Positions 1 to 9,402 of a stretch of 64,000 bases of DNA are shown here, piece after piece. The number at the start of each line of letters is the position of its first letter. Position 1 is the first letter of the stretch. Below the pieces are notes generated by a model. That model saw only the letters and a program-made list of their open reading frames with translations. It searched no databases and was not told where the DNA came from. Source of the stretch: Bacteroidota bacterium (GTDB lineage: Bacteria; Bacteroidota; Bacteroidia; Flavobacteriales; Flavobacteriaceae); assembly GCA_029557895.1 (NCBI GenBank), contig JAKQHT010000011.1, positions 62,001 to 126,000 of the forward strand, read 5' to 3'. The position numbers and the translations under genes were made by a program.

Positions 1-372
1 GTTTTCTTTTGCCTTTATGCCGGCAACATAATCTACGGCCTTGATAAGTTCATCGATAGAAACCGGTTTCATAAGATAATAGGAGGCGTGGGCATTGAGA
101 GCATCTACGGCATAATGGTTGTAGGCTGTGACAAAAACCGTTTCAAAATCGATATCCCCCACCTTGTCGAGCAGGTCAAAGGCGTTGCCATAGGGCATTT
201 CTACATCAAGAAACACCAAATCCAACTCCAAGTTACGAAGAAGTGCCAAGGCTTCTTCAATGTTGCAGGCTTCACCCAAAATCTGCACGTTGGGGCAATA
301 TTTCTTGAGATAATTCCTTAAAATTTCCCGACTTGTCGCTTCGTCTTCGACAATGATGGCGTTTAGTATCAT
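1..372 (-). CDS. LytTR-type response regulator, receiver domain (C-terminus outside window)
   Basis: Reverse-strand translation from ATG at 372 reads MILNAIIVEDEATSREILRNYLKKYCPNVQILGEACNIEEALALLRNLELDLVFLDVEMP...; typical CheY-like receiver; adjacent to the histidine kinase gene. Confidence 0.85.
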   Translation of the reverse strand, partial: MILNAIIVEDEATSREILRNYLKKYCPNVQILGEACNIEEALALLRNLELDLVFLDVEMPYGNAFDLLDKVGDIDFETVFVTAYNHYAVDALNAHASYYLMKPVSIDELIKAVDYVAGIKAKEN

Positions 373-374
373 AA

Positions 375-2546
375 TCAATCTTTTTTGAGTGTCACAACGA
401 CTTTGGTGCCAACATCTCCCTTGTTTCGAAAATCGTCAACTGTCACATCTACTTTATCTTTGTACATTTCGTTGAGGATGGCCACTCTTTTCTTGATATT
501 GCCCATTCCTTTGGAGTTCTGTTTTTTCTGGTGTTCGGTTTTTAGTTCTTTTGATTTTTGGCGACCAATGCCGTCATCGGTTATTGCAATGGTAATTTCG
601 CCATCGTTCTTTGGGGCAATATGGATGTCCAACCTGCCCTTTTGGCTTTTGTAGCGCAGCCCGTGCCACACTGCATTTTCAATATAGGGCTGCAAGAGCA
701 TTGGCGGAATCTGGAAGGCATCGATCTTTACGCCGTCGTCAATGGTTATGGCATAATCAAATTTATCCTTAAAACGAAAATGTTCCAATTTTGTGTAAAG
801 CTCCAAAAGTTCAATTTCCTTATTTAGTGGAATAAAATCTTCGTCGCTGTTTTCGAGAACGGAACGCATCAACTGTGAAAAATCGGAAAGGTATTTATTG
901 GCCGTACGCTCATCATTGGAAGCAATAAAACTATTGACGGAATTGAGGGCATTGAAAATAAAATGCGGGTTCATCTGGCTGCGCAAAGATTTTAGTGCCA
1001 GCAAGTTATTGGCAAATTTTTGCTGCTTGATGTACTTGTACATAAAATAGGCCGTGACCAATAGCAAAAGTACACCACCGAGCAGCGAATATATGATAAG
1101 TTCTTGGCGCTTGTTGCGTTCGGCGGTCAGTTGGTAGTTGCTCTGCGATAGCTGCCGGTCGGTTTCAAGACTCGCAATACGGTTTTGCTTGGCGGCAATT
1201 TCACGACTGAACCGCGCCGCTTGCGATATTTCCTGTTCTTTTTTTATGTAAAGTTCATCGACGACTTCTGTGTAAGCTTTGTAGGTAGTGTAGGCTTTTT
1301 CGTAATCGCCCGATTTTTCGTAGAGGTCAGAAAGCTTTTTGGTAGCATCCTTTTTGACCACGAGGTCTTCTTTTTTGTCCGCCTCTTCTATACTTTTTTC
1401 GAGGTAGGTAATAGCATTTGAATAATCGCCCTGAAGATAATAGGCATTCCCGATTTTGTAATTCTGTTTCTGTGGTGTGAGCGGGCTTTCGTTGGTAATG
1501 GCAGAATCACGCACCATCTCGTTGACATCGGCCAAAATCTGCTCACGCAGTTCTATTTCGGTGTCGTATGCCTTATTGGTGTTTTGAAAATCGGCGACTT
1601 TTACCTTTTCTTCTACCGCCCTTTTTTTGTTCTCTTTGGAGGCGAGGATCAACGAGTTTTGAAAATAATCCTGTGCTTTGTCAGTCTTTCCGAAGGCGTT
1701 GTAGGTCTGTGCTATTTTGGAGTTAAGATCGGTTTCTTTTGGGGCGATTGCATTTTTTTGGGCTATCTGCAAACCATTTTGGTAGTTTTCAATGGCTTTT
1801 TCAAAATTTTTGATAGCAGAGTACGTATCTCCCAGACCCTCGTAGAGCAATACAGCTTGATACTTTGGCAAGCCGTTTGTATTTATGGAGGCATACGTAT
1901 CTATGCTTTCCTGATAGTTTTTGTTGCTTCCGTAAGCCTTTGCCAACTTTAGCTTCACATCACTGCGGTTGCTGTTCTGGAGGCTGATCCTGTAATTGGA
2001 AACCGCAAGATCATACTGCTTCCATTCCATATAGATATCACCCAGCAACTCATATGCCTGTGCATTTTCTGAAACAGAACTACTTTCGGCCAATGCCTCT
2101 GCCACAAAAGCAATACTCTTTTTTGCATCCTTCTTTAAATGCACAAAAGCAGAATCCAGTAACCTGTTAAAAGCTTTGACACTCTGTGTTTTATAATTTT
2201 TAACGGGTTGTTTCGGCTCTACTGGTTCAACCTCAACGGCTATGCGCTCATTGTTTTGTATGGTATAAGTGACCGTTTCAAAATCTTTATGACGAATGGT
2301 AATCTCATCGCCTTTTTTTACTTGGATACTAAAAGTGCCATCGAGGCCTGTCATGGTATAGCCGCCGCCATTGACCTCGACATTTGCCTTTGGTATGGGT
2401 TTGTAAGTGTCGCTCTCCGTTACTGACCCCCTTACGATAAAGTAACCCCTGCCTTCGGCCCTTTCAGCCTTTTGTTGTGCGAAAATGGACTGGGCCACCA
2501 CAAAAAGCAGCACAAAAAATTGATATCGATAGACGTTTCGCTCCAT
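375..2546 (-). CDS. TPR-containing sensor histidine kinase (LytS/YehU His_kinase family) with N-terminal carboxypeptidase-regulatory-like domain
   Basis: 723 aa; TPR-like repeats, TM segment, LRSQMNPHFIFNALNSVNSFI and ITDDGIGRQKSKEL motifs. Confidence 0.9.
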   Translation of the reverse strand: MERNVYRYQFFVLLFVVAQSIFAQQKAERAEGRGYFIVRGSVTESDTYKPIPKANVEVNGGGYTMTGLDGTFSIQVKKGDEITIRHKDFETVTYTIQNNERIAVEVEPVEPKQPVKNYKTQSVKAFNRLLDSAFVHLKKDAKKSIAFVAEALAESSSVSENAQAYELLGDIYMEWKQYDLAVSNYRISLQNSNRSDVKLKLAKAYGSNKNYQESIDTYASINTNGLPKYQAVLLYEGLGDTYSAIKNFEKAIENYQNGLQIAQKNAIAPKETDLNSKIAQTYNAFGKTDKAQDYFQNSLILASKENKKRAVEEKVKVADFQNTNKAYDTEIELREQILADVNEMVRDSAITNESPLTPQKQNYKIGNAYYLQGDYSNAITYLEKSIEEADKKEDLVVKKDATKKLSDLYEKSGDYEKAYTTYKAYTEVVDELYIKKEQEISQAARFSREIAAKQNRIASLETDRQLSQSNYQLTAERNKRQELIIYSLLGGVLLLLVTAYFMYKYIKQQKFANNLLALKSLRSQMNPHFIFNALNSVNSFIASNDERTANKYLSDFSQLMRSVLENSDEDFIPLNKEIELLELYTKLEHFRFKDKFDYAITIDDGVKIDAFQIPPMLLQPYIENAVWHGLRYKSQKGRLDIHIAPKNDGEITIAITDDGIGRQKSKELKTEHQKKQNSKGMGNIKKRVAILNEMYKDKVDVTVDDFRNKGDVGTKVVVTLKKD

Positions 2547-2747
2547 GGGTTATATGAAAGAATACCAAACTTACTTACTTTAATTGATTAAATAAAATTG
2601 CACCCGGCCAAAAAAAGCCATTCATACGGCCAAATATCCACCGTTCACTACCCCAACGGTAGCATAGGCGCAACCAAAGTACCCAATGGCTCATTGCGGA
2701 TTTTTTCAGAAAAATGTTGGGTTTAGGTTTACCAAAAAAAACTGACC

Positions 2748-3776
2748 ATGAAACATTTTATTTTGACTGCCCCTATTTTTATTTTATCAATTTCCATGTC
2801 TTTTTCGCAGCACAAGGGCAATTACAACGACGAAGACTTTAAGATTTCGAGACAAAACATTGCCATGAGCGGCAATGCCAACATTTACAATCCAACGGTT
2901 CAGCAGCATATCAATGAGATATTAAACCCAAGCAACATACTCTCCATAGATGTGAAGGCACTCCATAACATCAAGGCAACAACCTATACAGCGGTGTTCA
3001 ATCTCTCACAAATAGGCGAAACCGCCGAAGAGGCCAACCGGCTTATCAATCAGCGCATCGACGGTGTCAAGAAAAAACTGATGGCCATTGGGATATCCGA
3101 AAAAAACATTATCGTTGATGTCATATCATTTGTACCCAATTATGAGATAGAAGTCCAGAAAAAACTGTTCAGCAAGACCTATACCGAAGTGCCCAGCGGC
3201 TTCGAACTGCAGCAGAACATCCATGTCCAATTCACAAAAACGAGCCAATTTGAAGACATCTTAACAGCTTGTGCCGAAAACGAGATCTACAACCTTGTCA
3301 AGGTTGATTACTTCATCGAAAACATAGCAGAGGTTTACAAAAATCTTCAGGCAGAACTCCTAAAACTCATCGAAGAAAAAAAGGCTTATTACATCGCCTT
3401 GGGTTTTGACCTAAAAGACTACAATGTTGCCATTGCCGATGACAAATTCTGCTATTTGCCCAAGGATTTTTACCGTAGCTACCAGGCTTTCAACAGTATT
3501 TCTTTTGAAGCCATAAAGAAAAACAGAGGCGTAACGACTGCCAAAAAGCAGACCTCATATTATTACGAACCGCTATCGTACCAAAACTTTGATCTGGTCA
3601 TCAACCCCGCCATTGTGGAACCTGTCATCCAGATAGGCATGAACATCAAGTTGCTCTACACCCCAAAACCCAAAGAGCAGAAAACACCAGCTACCAAAAC
3701 CGAATTTGTCCATAAATACTATGTGGTTTCTCCCAACGGCACTATCGATGTCAAAGAATTGAACACCGGAAAATAG
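2748..3776 (+). CDS. SIMPL (DUF541)-like secreted protein
   Basis: 342 aa with signal peptide; INQRIDGVKKKLMAIGISEKNIIVDVISFVPNYE resembles SIMPL proteins. Confidence 0.6.
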   Translation: MKHFILTAPIFILSISMSFSQHKGNYNDEDFKISRQNIAMSGNANIYNPTVQQHINEILNPSNILSIDVKALHNIKATTYTAVFNLSQIGETAEEANRLINQRIDGVKKKLMAIGISEKNIIVDVISFVPNYEIEVQKKLFSKTYTEVPSGFELQQNIHVQFTKTSQFEDILTACAENEIYNLVKVDYFIENIAEVYKNLQAELLKLIEEKKAYYIALGFDLKDYNVAIADDKFCYLPKDFYRSYQAFNSISFEAIKKNRGVTTAKKQTSYYYEPLSYQNFDLVINPAIVEPVIQIGMNIKLLYTPKPKEQKTPATKTEFVHKYYVVSPNGTIDVKELNTGK

Positions 3777-3791
3777 CATTTACCTTACAAA

Positions 3792-3930
3792 CGTTTGGGC
3801 GTTCCCCTTTGTTGCAAAAAAAGCAACAAAAGGTCGCGCTATTCGTTCCAATCTTTTTGCTCGTACCTCACAAAAAGGATTTTCACTGCTATCGCTAACG
3901 CAATCCTCCTTTTTTGTGGGCAACAAACTG
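3792..3930. repeat. Intergenic structured repeat-like element with several overlapping inverted repeats
   Basis: TTTGTTGC(3808-3815)/GCAACAAA(3823-3830 and again 3920-3927); AATCTTTTTG(3850-3859)/CAAAAAGGATT(3871-3881); CACAAAAAGGATT(3869-3881)/AATCCTCCTTTTTTGTG(3902-3918). Confidence 0.55.
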
Positions 3931-4151
3931 TAGTCAACAAAAATCAAGACAAAAAAAGAACGATTGACAGTGGACATCGCACACCCCTAAATACTTTAAG
4001 AGTTTTTTAAGAAAAATTAACGCCGGCATACCTTTTTTTCATTTTACTTTGTCGAACAAAAAAACAAAGATGGCCGAATCCGTATTTCAAAAGGACAGAA
4101 ACAGCCCATTGACGTTCAACTTTTTTCACACATCACTAAAAACCTGTTTTT

Positions 4152-6365
4152 ATGAATTTTAAATTCCCAAAAATCATCACTGCACTTGTTTTAGGTATTT
4201 TTTCGGCTGGAGCATTTGCGCAAGAGGGACCACAGTACGATTACGTGGAAGCCTTCAAGCCTTTCTTTTACAAAAACAACGGCACCGAAACCCGATCTGC
4301 AAGCGGGCAACCCGGCCACAACTACTGGCAGAACAAAGCCGATTATAATATCTCGGCAACTTTGAACGAAGCCACCAAACAGATTTCCGGAACCACAGAA
4401 ATCACGTACACCAACAACAGTTTTGACAATCTCGATTTTCTATGGTTGCAACTCGACCAAAATTTGTTCAAAAAAGATTCTCGCGGCAATGCCGTTATCC
4501 CGATGACCGGCAGTCGTAACGGCGCTAATGGACAAGAGTTTGACGGAGGATATAACATAAAATCGGTGAAGATTGATGGAAAAGCTGCAAAGTACAGAAT
4601 TACGGACACACGAATGCAGATCGATCTGGACACGGCACTTAAAGCAAAGGGCGGCACCACAACTATCAAAATAGAATTTTCGTTCACGTCACCAGATTAC
4701 GGTTCGGACAGAATGGGCGTTGATGAAACCGAAAACGGAAAAATTTTCACGCTTGCTCAATGGTATCCGAGAATGTGCGTCTATGATGACATCTCCGGGT
4801 GGAATACGTTGCCATATTTGGGCGCCGGAGAATTTTATTTGGAATATGGCGATTTTACGGTTGCCCTTACCGTACCTTCCAATCATTTTGTTGTAGCCTC
4901 TGGAGAACTGGTGAACGAAAAAGAAGTCTATACCCAAGCACAGCAAAAAAAATGGAACGAAGCAAAAAACAGTGACAAAACGGTAATTATCCGTTCTGCT
5001 GATGAAGTAAATGCTGCCCCAAAAACTGCTTCCGGAACAAAAACCTGGAAATTCAAAATGCAAAATTCAAGAGATTTTGCCTGGGCTTCTTCCCCTGCAT
5101 TTATACTGGATGCGGCGAGGATCAACCTTCCGAGCGGCAAAAAATCGCTGGCAATTTCGGCGTATCCCGTAGAAAGCAACGGCGGAAATGCATGGGAAAG
5201 ATCAACTGAATATACCAAAGCATCCATAGAACATTACTCACAGCAATGGTTTGAATATCCTTATCCTGCCGCCACAAATGTTGCCGGAAACGAAGGTGGA
5301 ATGGAATATCCGGGCATTGTTTTCTGCCACAGAACATCCAAGGGAGAAAGCCTTTGGGGTGTTACCGACCACGAATTCGGGCACATCTGGTTTCCGATGA
5401 TCGTAGGTTCAAACGAAAGGGTGTACGCTTGGATGGACGAAGGTTTCAATACATTCATCAACGGAATTTCAACCAAAAATTTCAATAACGGCGAGTATTA
5501 CCGTAAACGAACACTTCAGCAAATGTCAATGGCATTTAACAATGATAAATTGGAACCAATTTTTGTCAGTCCGGACAATATGAAGGAGCGAAGTCTCGGG
5601 TTTTTGGCATATTACAAGCCGGGAGCCGGCCTGCAGATGCTGCGCGAAAACATTTTGGGGCAAGAAGTTTTTGACAAAGCCTTTCGTGAATATGTAAAAC
5701 GATGGGCGTACAAACATCCAACTCCTGAAGATTTCTTTAGAACGATGGAAAACGTTTCCGGTGAAGACCTTTCTTACTTTTGGAGAGGATGGTTCATCAA
5801 CAAATGGCAAATCGATCAGGCCGTTACAAGTATAAAATATGTAAACGGCGATTACAACAAAGGCGTACTGATAAAATTAGAAAATATCGGCCAGCTTCCT
5901 ATGCCTACAACTGTTGAAGTTACTTTTAAGGACGGCACCAAAGAAACCCAAATTATCCCTATAGAAGTATGGAAACGCAATACCGAATGGACATTCAAAA
6001 TGCCAACAACAAAAGAAATTGTTTCTGTAAGCATCGATCCTAAAGGCGATTATCCAGATAAAAACCCCGCCAACAACACTCTCAAAATGGATACAAGTAC
6101 CGTAGCAGAAATAATAAACTTGAAAGATTATGAAGGCACATTCTCTGCTTCGAATATTCCTAACGCAACATTCATAATGAAAGTGAACAATGACCAGATG
6201 ACAGCACAGTTTACCGGTCAACAAGCTTTTCCTTTGGAATATGAAGGTGACGGAAAATTCGTATTTGACATGGCAGAAATCGAAATCCAGTTTGCTAAAG
6301 ACAAGAAAAGTTTCGATTTTACCCAAGGAGGACAGCACAATATGACCTTCACAAAAGAAAAATAG
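4152..6365 (+). CDS. M1 family metallopeptidase
   Basis: 737 aa; signal peptide; [29 protein letters not shown] = HExxH-(18)-E gluzincin motif. Confidence 0.92.
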   Translation: MNFKFPKIITALVLGIFSAGAFAQEGPQYDYVEAFKPFFYKNNGTETRSASGQPGHNYWQNKADYNISATLNEATKQISGTTEITYTNNSFDNLDFLWLQLDQNLFKKDSRGNAVIPMTGSRNGANGQEFDGGYNIKSVKIDGKAAKYRITDTRMQIDLDTALKAKGGTTTIKIEFSFTSPDYGSDRMGVDETENGKIFTLAQWYPRMCVYDDISGWNTLPYLGAGEFYLEYGDFTVALTVPSNHFVVASGELVNEKEVYTQAQQKKWNEAKNSDKTVIIRSADEVNAAPKTASGTKTWKFKMQNSRDFAWASSPAFILDAARINLPSGKKSLAISAYPVESNGGNAWERSTEYTKASIEHYSQQWFEYPYPAATNVAGNEGGMEYPGIVFCHRTSKGESLWGVTDHEFGHIWFPMIVGSNERVYAWMDEGFNTFINGISTKNFNNGEYYRKRTLQQMSMAFNNDKLEPIFVSPDNMKERSLGFLAYYKPGAGLQMLRENILGQEVFDKAFREYVKRWAYKHPTPEDFFRTMENVSGEDLSYFWRGWFINKWQIDQAVTSIKYVNGDYNKGVLIKLENIGQLPMPTTVEVTFKDGTKETQIIPIEVWKRNTEWTFKMPTTKEIVSVSIDPKGDYPDKNPANNTLKMDTSTVAEIINLKDYEGTFSASNIPNATFIMKVNNDQMTAQFTGQQAFPLEYEGDGKFVFDMAEIEIQFAKDKKSFDFTQGGQHNMTFTKEK

Positions 6366-6421
6366 TGTCCTTTGCCTTGGGCAATCACTTATGCCAAACA
6401 GACGATGTTTGCATCAAAAGT

Positions 6422-6457
6422 AAAAAAGCAGTGCTGAAGAAGCACTGCTTTTTTTTT
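6422..6457 (+). terminator. Rho-independent terminator downstream of M1 peptidase
   Basis: AAAAAAGCAGTGC-TGAAGAA-GCACTGCTTTTTTTTT perfect hairpin with T tract. Confidence 0.9.
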
Positions 6458-6670
6458 GTAATAGGTTTGTGCAATTAGCACTCTTAATAATCTCTTGGCT
6501 TTGTTAACAGAAAAAAGAAAGTTTCCGGAAAACGCTTGGTTCCTTCATTGCGACCCAACTGCTATCGGAATTGTTCAGAAATTTAATAAAATACTAAAGT
6601 TCAGTAATTTTTATAACAAGCCGAAAAATTCAGCTTTGCAGCAATAGCTTTTCGGATACTTTGTATGCTA

Positions 6671-7681
6671 TCAATTTACAGCAGGGCAGTCGCACTCGTA
6701 CTTCTCGCGCTTGCAGTTAAAGTTATAACCCAAAGTCAACTGGTGAAAGCCTCCATTGTTGAACACCACCGAATTGGACTGATAGGAATAGGTGTAGGCA
6801 AACACAAACTTTTTGTAATCCACGCCCAAAAACGGTGTGAAATACTGTAATTTTTGGCTGCTCACCCCAGTACCTTCCAAAAATTCGGCACCGTCAAGGC
6901 TTCTTCTGTAAGACAATCCGCCCCAAAGTTTTCCAAACTCCATCTTTTTATAGACCTTTCCATTAATGTCAATCGAAGATTCTTTGGTACCGTCTTTGTA
7001 CATGAACATTACAGAAGGTTCGTAGCTCCAATCGCTACCGAACTTGCTAAAGACATTACCAATTGAAAACAAATAAGTGCGCAAATTATCAAACTTGTAA
7101 AGCCCGTTTTCATTGGAGTTGATGCCATCGTTATTCAAGACGTTCTTGACCGTGGCATGGGCATAAAAATCAATAAAGTGGTAGGAAAACCCAAAATCGA
7201 TGTTGAAGTTAGTAGAACTTTGCTCAATGCCGGCAATCAAATCGTCTGGACCATCTTCCAAGAACGTGGTCTCATCCAATTTATACTGTATAAATCCGGC
7301 ACTCAAACCAAAGGACAGCATATTCAAATCGATTTCGTTCCTTGAAAACATCAAATGGTGCGCATAGGTCAAAGAAGCACCGGTCTGTGAGTGGTAACCG
7401 TTTTTGTCATTGTACACAATAGCGCCCAGTGCCGATGGCGAATCGCCCAACCTCCCATTGACACTCAAGGTCTGTAATGCAGGGGCATCATCAATGCCAA
7501 ACCATTGTTTCCTGGCGGTCAATCGCACTTTGGCACAGTTTGCAACACCCGCCATGGACGGATGGATCAAATAATAATTGTCAGTCAGGTAATCAGAATA
7601 AATAGGCAAGCCCTCTTGTCCAAATCCAAATTGGCTAATCAATCCTGTAAATGCTATCAAACAAAAGCGTTTTAACTTCAT
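6671..7681 (-). CDS. Type IX secretion system membrane protein, PorP/SprF family
   Basis: 336 aa; GLPIYSDYLTDNYYLIHPSMAGVANCAKVRLTARKQW typical PorP/SprF N-terminus. Confidence 0.9.
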   Translation of the reverse strand: MKLKRFCLIAFTGLISQFGFGQEGLPIYSDYLTDNYYLIHPSMAGVANCAKVRLTARKQWFGIDDAPALQTLSVNGRLGDSPSALGAIVYNDKNGYHSQTGASLTYAHHLMFSRNEIDLNMLSFGLSAGFIQYKLDETTFLEDGPDDLIAGIEQSSTNFNIDFGFSYHFIDFYAHATVKNVLNNDGINSNENGLYKFDNLRTYLFSIGNVFSKFGSDWSYEPSVMFMYKDGTKESSIDINGKVYKKMEFGKLWGGLSYRRSLDGAEFLEGTGVSSQKLQYFTPFLGVDYKKFVFAYTYSYQSNSVVFNNGGFHQLTLGYNFNCKREKYECDCPAVN

Positions 7682-7792
7682 ACTTGTTTTGTCTTTTCAA
7701 ATAAAAATGCGCCTTAACTATTTTATTGATAAGTTATTAACGGCCCATTTTCACTCTGGGGTAAACCGATATTTTGTACCGGCATGGCTTAT

Positions 7793-7843
7793 TTGTGGGT
7801 TCATTCACTTCAGAAATCCGGTAACGGATTCTGGAACCCACAA
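7793..7843. other. 51-nt nested hairpin in the porP/nfu divergent intergenic region
   Basis: TTGTGGGTTC(7793-7802)/GAACCCACAA(7834-7843) perfect 10 bp; inner CAGAAATCCG-GTAA-CGGATTCTG (7811-7833). Confidence 0.6.
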
Positions 7844-8060
7844 CCTTATTCTAAATCATAAAAAATCAAATGGTTAATCAAAAAAATGTCGTCCAAATTT
7901 TTTGTTGCCCATTTACAGGCGGGGAATTTACTAAATTTTAACTAATATCTTCTCGCTTTTGACATAAAAATGCGAGTTTAACATTTATTGGATTTGTCAA
8001 TATTGGTTTTTTGAGCTTTATGTTCCTTTAATCATTTTCCCATTTGAATTTAAATATCCG

Positions 8061-8068
8061 TAACTTTG
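8061..8068 (+). promoter_or_regulatory. Bacteroidota -7 element (TAnnTTTG) upstream of nfu
   Basis: TAACTTTG(CC) 19 nt before the ATG at 8088; no well-spaced -33 TTTG found. Confidence 0.45.
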
Positions 8069-8078
8069 CCTATCAAAT

Positions 8079-8981
8079 TTGTACACCATGAAAATCACGA
8101 TAAAGAACACCACCAACCCCACCATCATAAAGTTTGAGGCCGATGTTTTCCTTACCCAGCACCAAAGTTTTGAGTTCAACAACATTGACGAGGCCACAGC
8201 ATCGCCACTGGCACAGCAGCTGTTCTATCTGCCATTTGTAAAAAAGGTCTATATCTCGGGCAATTTCATTGCCGTAGAACGCTACAACATTGTGGAATGG
8301 CCGGACGTACAGGAAGAAGTCGCCGAACAGATCGAAGCTTACCTCAACAGTGGCAACCCGGTGGTAAAAAGTGAGTCTGCTCCCAAAAAAGTGCCCGTTA
8401 CTGTCTATGCCGAAAGCACGCCAAACCCATCGGTAATGAAATTTGTCGCCAATAAAAAATTAGTGGTTTCTCTCCACGAATTTATGTCCATTGACGAAGC
8501 TGCCCATTCGCCTTTGGCAACAGAGCTTTTCTATCTGCCATTCGTGAAAAGCGTGTTCATGGACGAAAACTATATTTCCATTACCAAATATGACGTTGCC
8601 GAGTGGAGCGACATTGCAAACCAGCTTCGCGAATTTATCAGAAACCATATTGAAAGCGGAAAAGCCATCGTCACGGACAATGCTCCAAAACCAAAAAATG
8701 GCACCGTCCAAAAACCAGGTCAAGACTTTGATTCCCTTGATGACACTTCAAAAGAAATCATCGATATCCTTGAAGAATATGTAAAGCCGGCAGTTGCGAG
8801 CGACGGCGGCAACATCATGTTCGACTCTTACAATACTGACAACAAGACTGTTAGGGTTGTGCTTCAAGGTGCTTGCAGTGGCTGCCCATCCTCTACCTTT
8901 ACCTTAAAAAACGGTATAGAGAACATCCTGAAACAGATGATGGGAGACAAAGTTCATTCGGTAGAAGCCATAAATGGTTAA
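8079..8981 (+). CDS. NifU/Nfu family Fe-S scaffold protein with two tandem Nfu_N domains
   Basis: C-terminal CSGCPSSTFTLKNGIENILKQMM; two N-terminal copies of a TxNPxxxKF...LFYLPFVKxV...ISI/A unit; likely true start ATG at 8088. Confidence 0.9.
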   Translation: MYTMKITIKNTTNPTIIKFEADVFLTQHQSFEFNNIDEATASPLAQQLFYLPFVKKVYISGNFIAVERYNIVEWPDVQEEVAEQIEAYLNSGNPVVKSESAPKKVPVTVYAESTPNPSVMKFVANKKLVVSLHEFMSIDEAAHSPLATELFYLPFVKSVFMDENYISITKYDVAEWSDIANQLREFIRNHIESGKAIVTDNAPKPKNGTVQKPGQDFDSLDDTSKEIIDILEEYVKPAVASDGGNIMFDSYNTDNKTVRVVLQGACSGCPSSTFTLKNGIENILKQMMGDKVHSVEAING

Positions 8982-9034
8982 AATATTCCTTATATTTATA
9001 CTGAAATTTAATTGTTTAACTTAAAACAAAAAAT

Positions 9035-9235
9035 ATGTCAGTACTAAAAGTTATCGAGATATTGTCCAGCTCAAAAGAAAGTTGGGAAGACGCAACACGT
9101 AGTGCGGTAAAAGAAGCATCAAAAACGGTCAAGAACATCAAATCAGCCTATGTGCAAGAACAAAGTGCCGTGGTTAAAGACGGCGATGTCAAGGAATTTA
9201 GGGTCAACCTAAAAATAACCTTTGAAGTGAATTAA
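9035..9235 (+). CDS. Dodecin family protein
   Basis: 66 aa; VIEILSSSKESWEDATRSAVKEASKTVKNIKSAYVQEQSAVVKDGDVKEFRVNLKITFEV. Confidence 0.92.
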   Translation: MSVLKVIEILSSSKESWEDATRSAVKEASKTVKNIKSAYVQEQSAVVKDGDVKEFRVNLKITFEVN

Positions 9236-9256
9236 TACTTCAACCAATTGGAAATG

Positions 9257-9392
9257 AGGCTGTCCTAAAACTAAACTCTTGTTACGCTACACATATTTTC
9301 AACTTATTGAAAATCACCGGTAAACAATACAGCGAGATTCCGAAACAGGTTCGGAATGACAAGTGCCAACGGTTTTGAGACAGCCTTTTTTT
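9257..9392. repeat. Long-arm inverted-repeat intergenic element with inner palindrome and terminal T tract
   Basis: AGGCTGTCCTAAAAC(9257-9271) vs GTTTTGAGACAGCCT(9372-9386), 13/15 complementary; inner ATTCCGAA-acagg-TTCGGAAT (9337-9357); followed by T7. Confidence 0.65.
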
Positions 9393-9402
9393 ATAGCACC
9401 CA

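Noticed and set aside
3780-4010. Short ORFs on both strands (65 and 71 aa) after the SIMPL gene
   Set aside because: They coincide with the structured intergenic repeat-like element; translations are S/F/R-rich with no domain.
5877-6338. 153-aa minus-strand ORF inside the M1 peptidase gene
   Set aside because: Shadow ORF opposite a strongly supported CDS.
7951-7975. CTCGCTTTTGACATAAAAATGCGAG as a terminator
   Set aside because: Lies between two divergent 5' ends, has a weak stem and no T tract; left uncalled.
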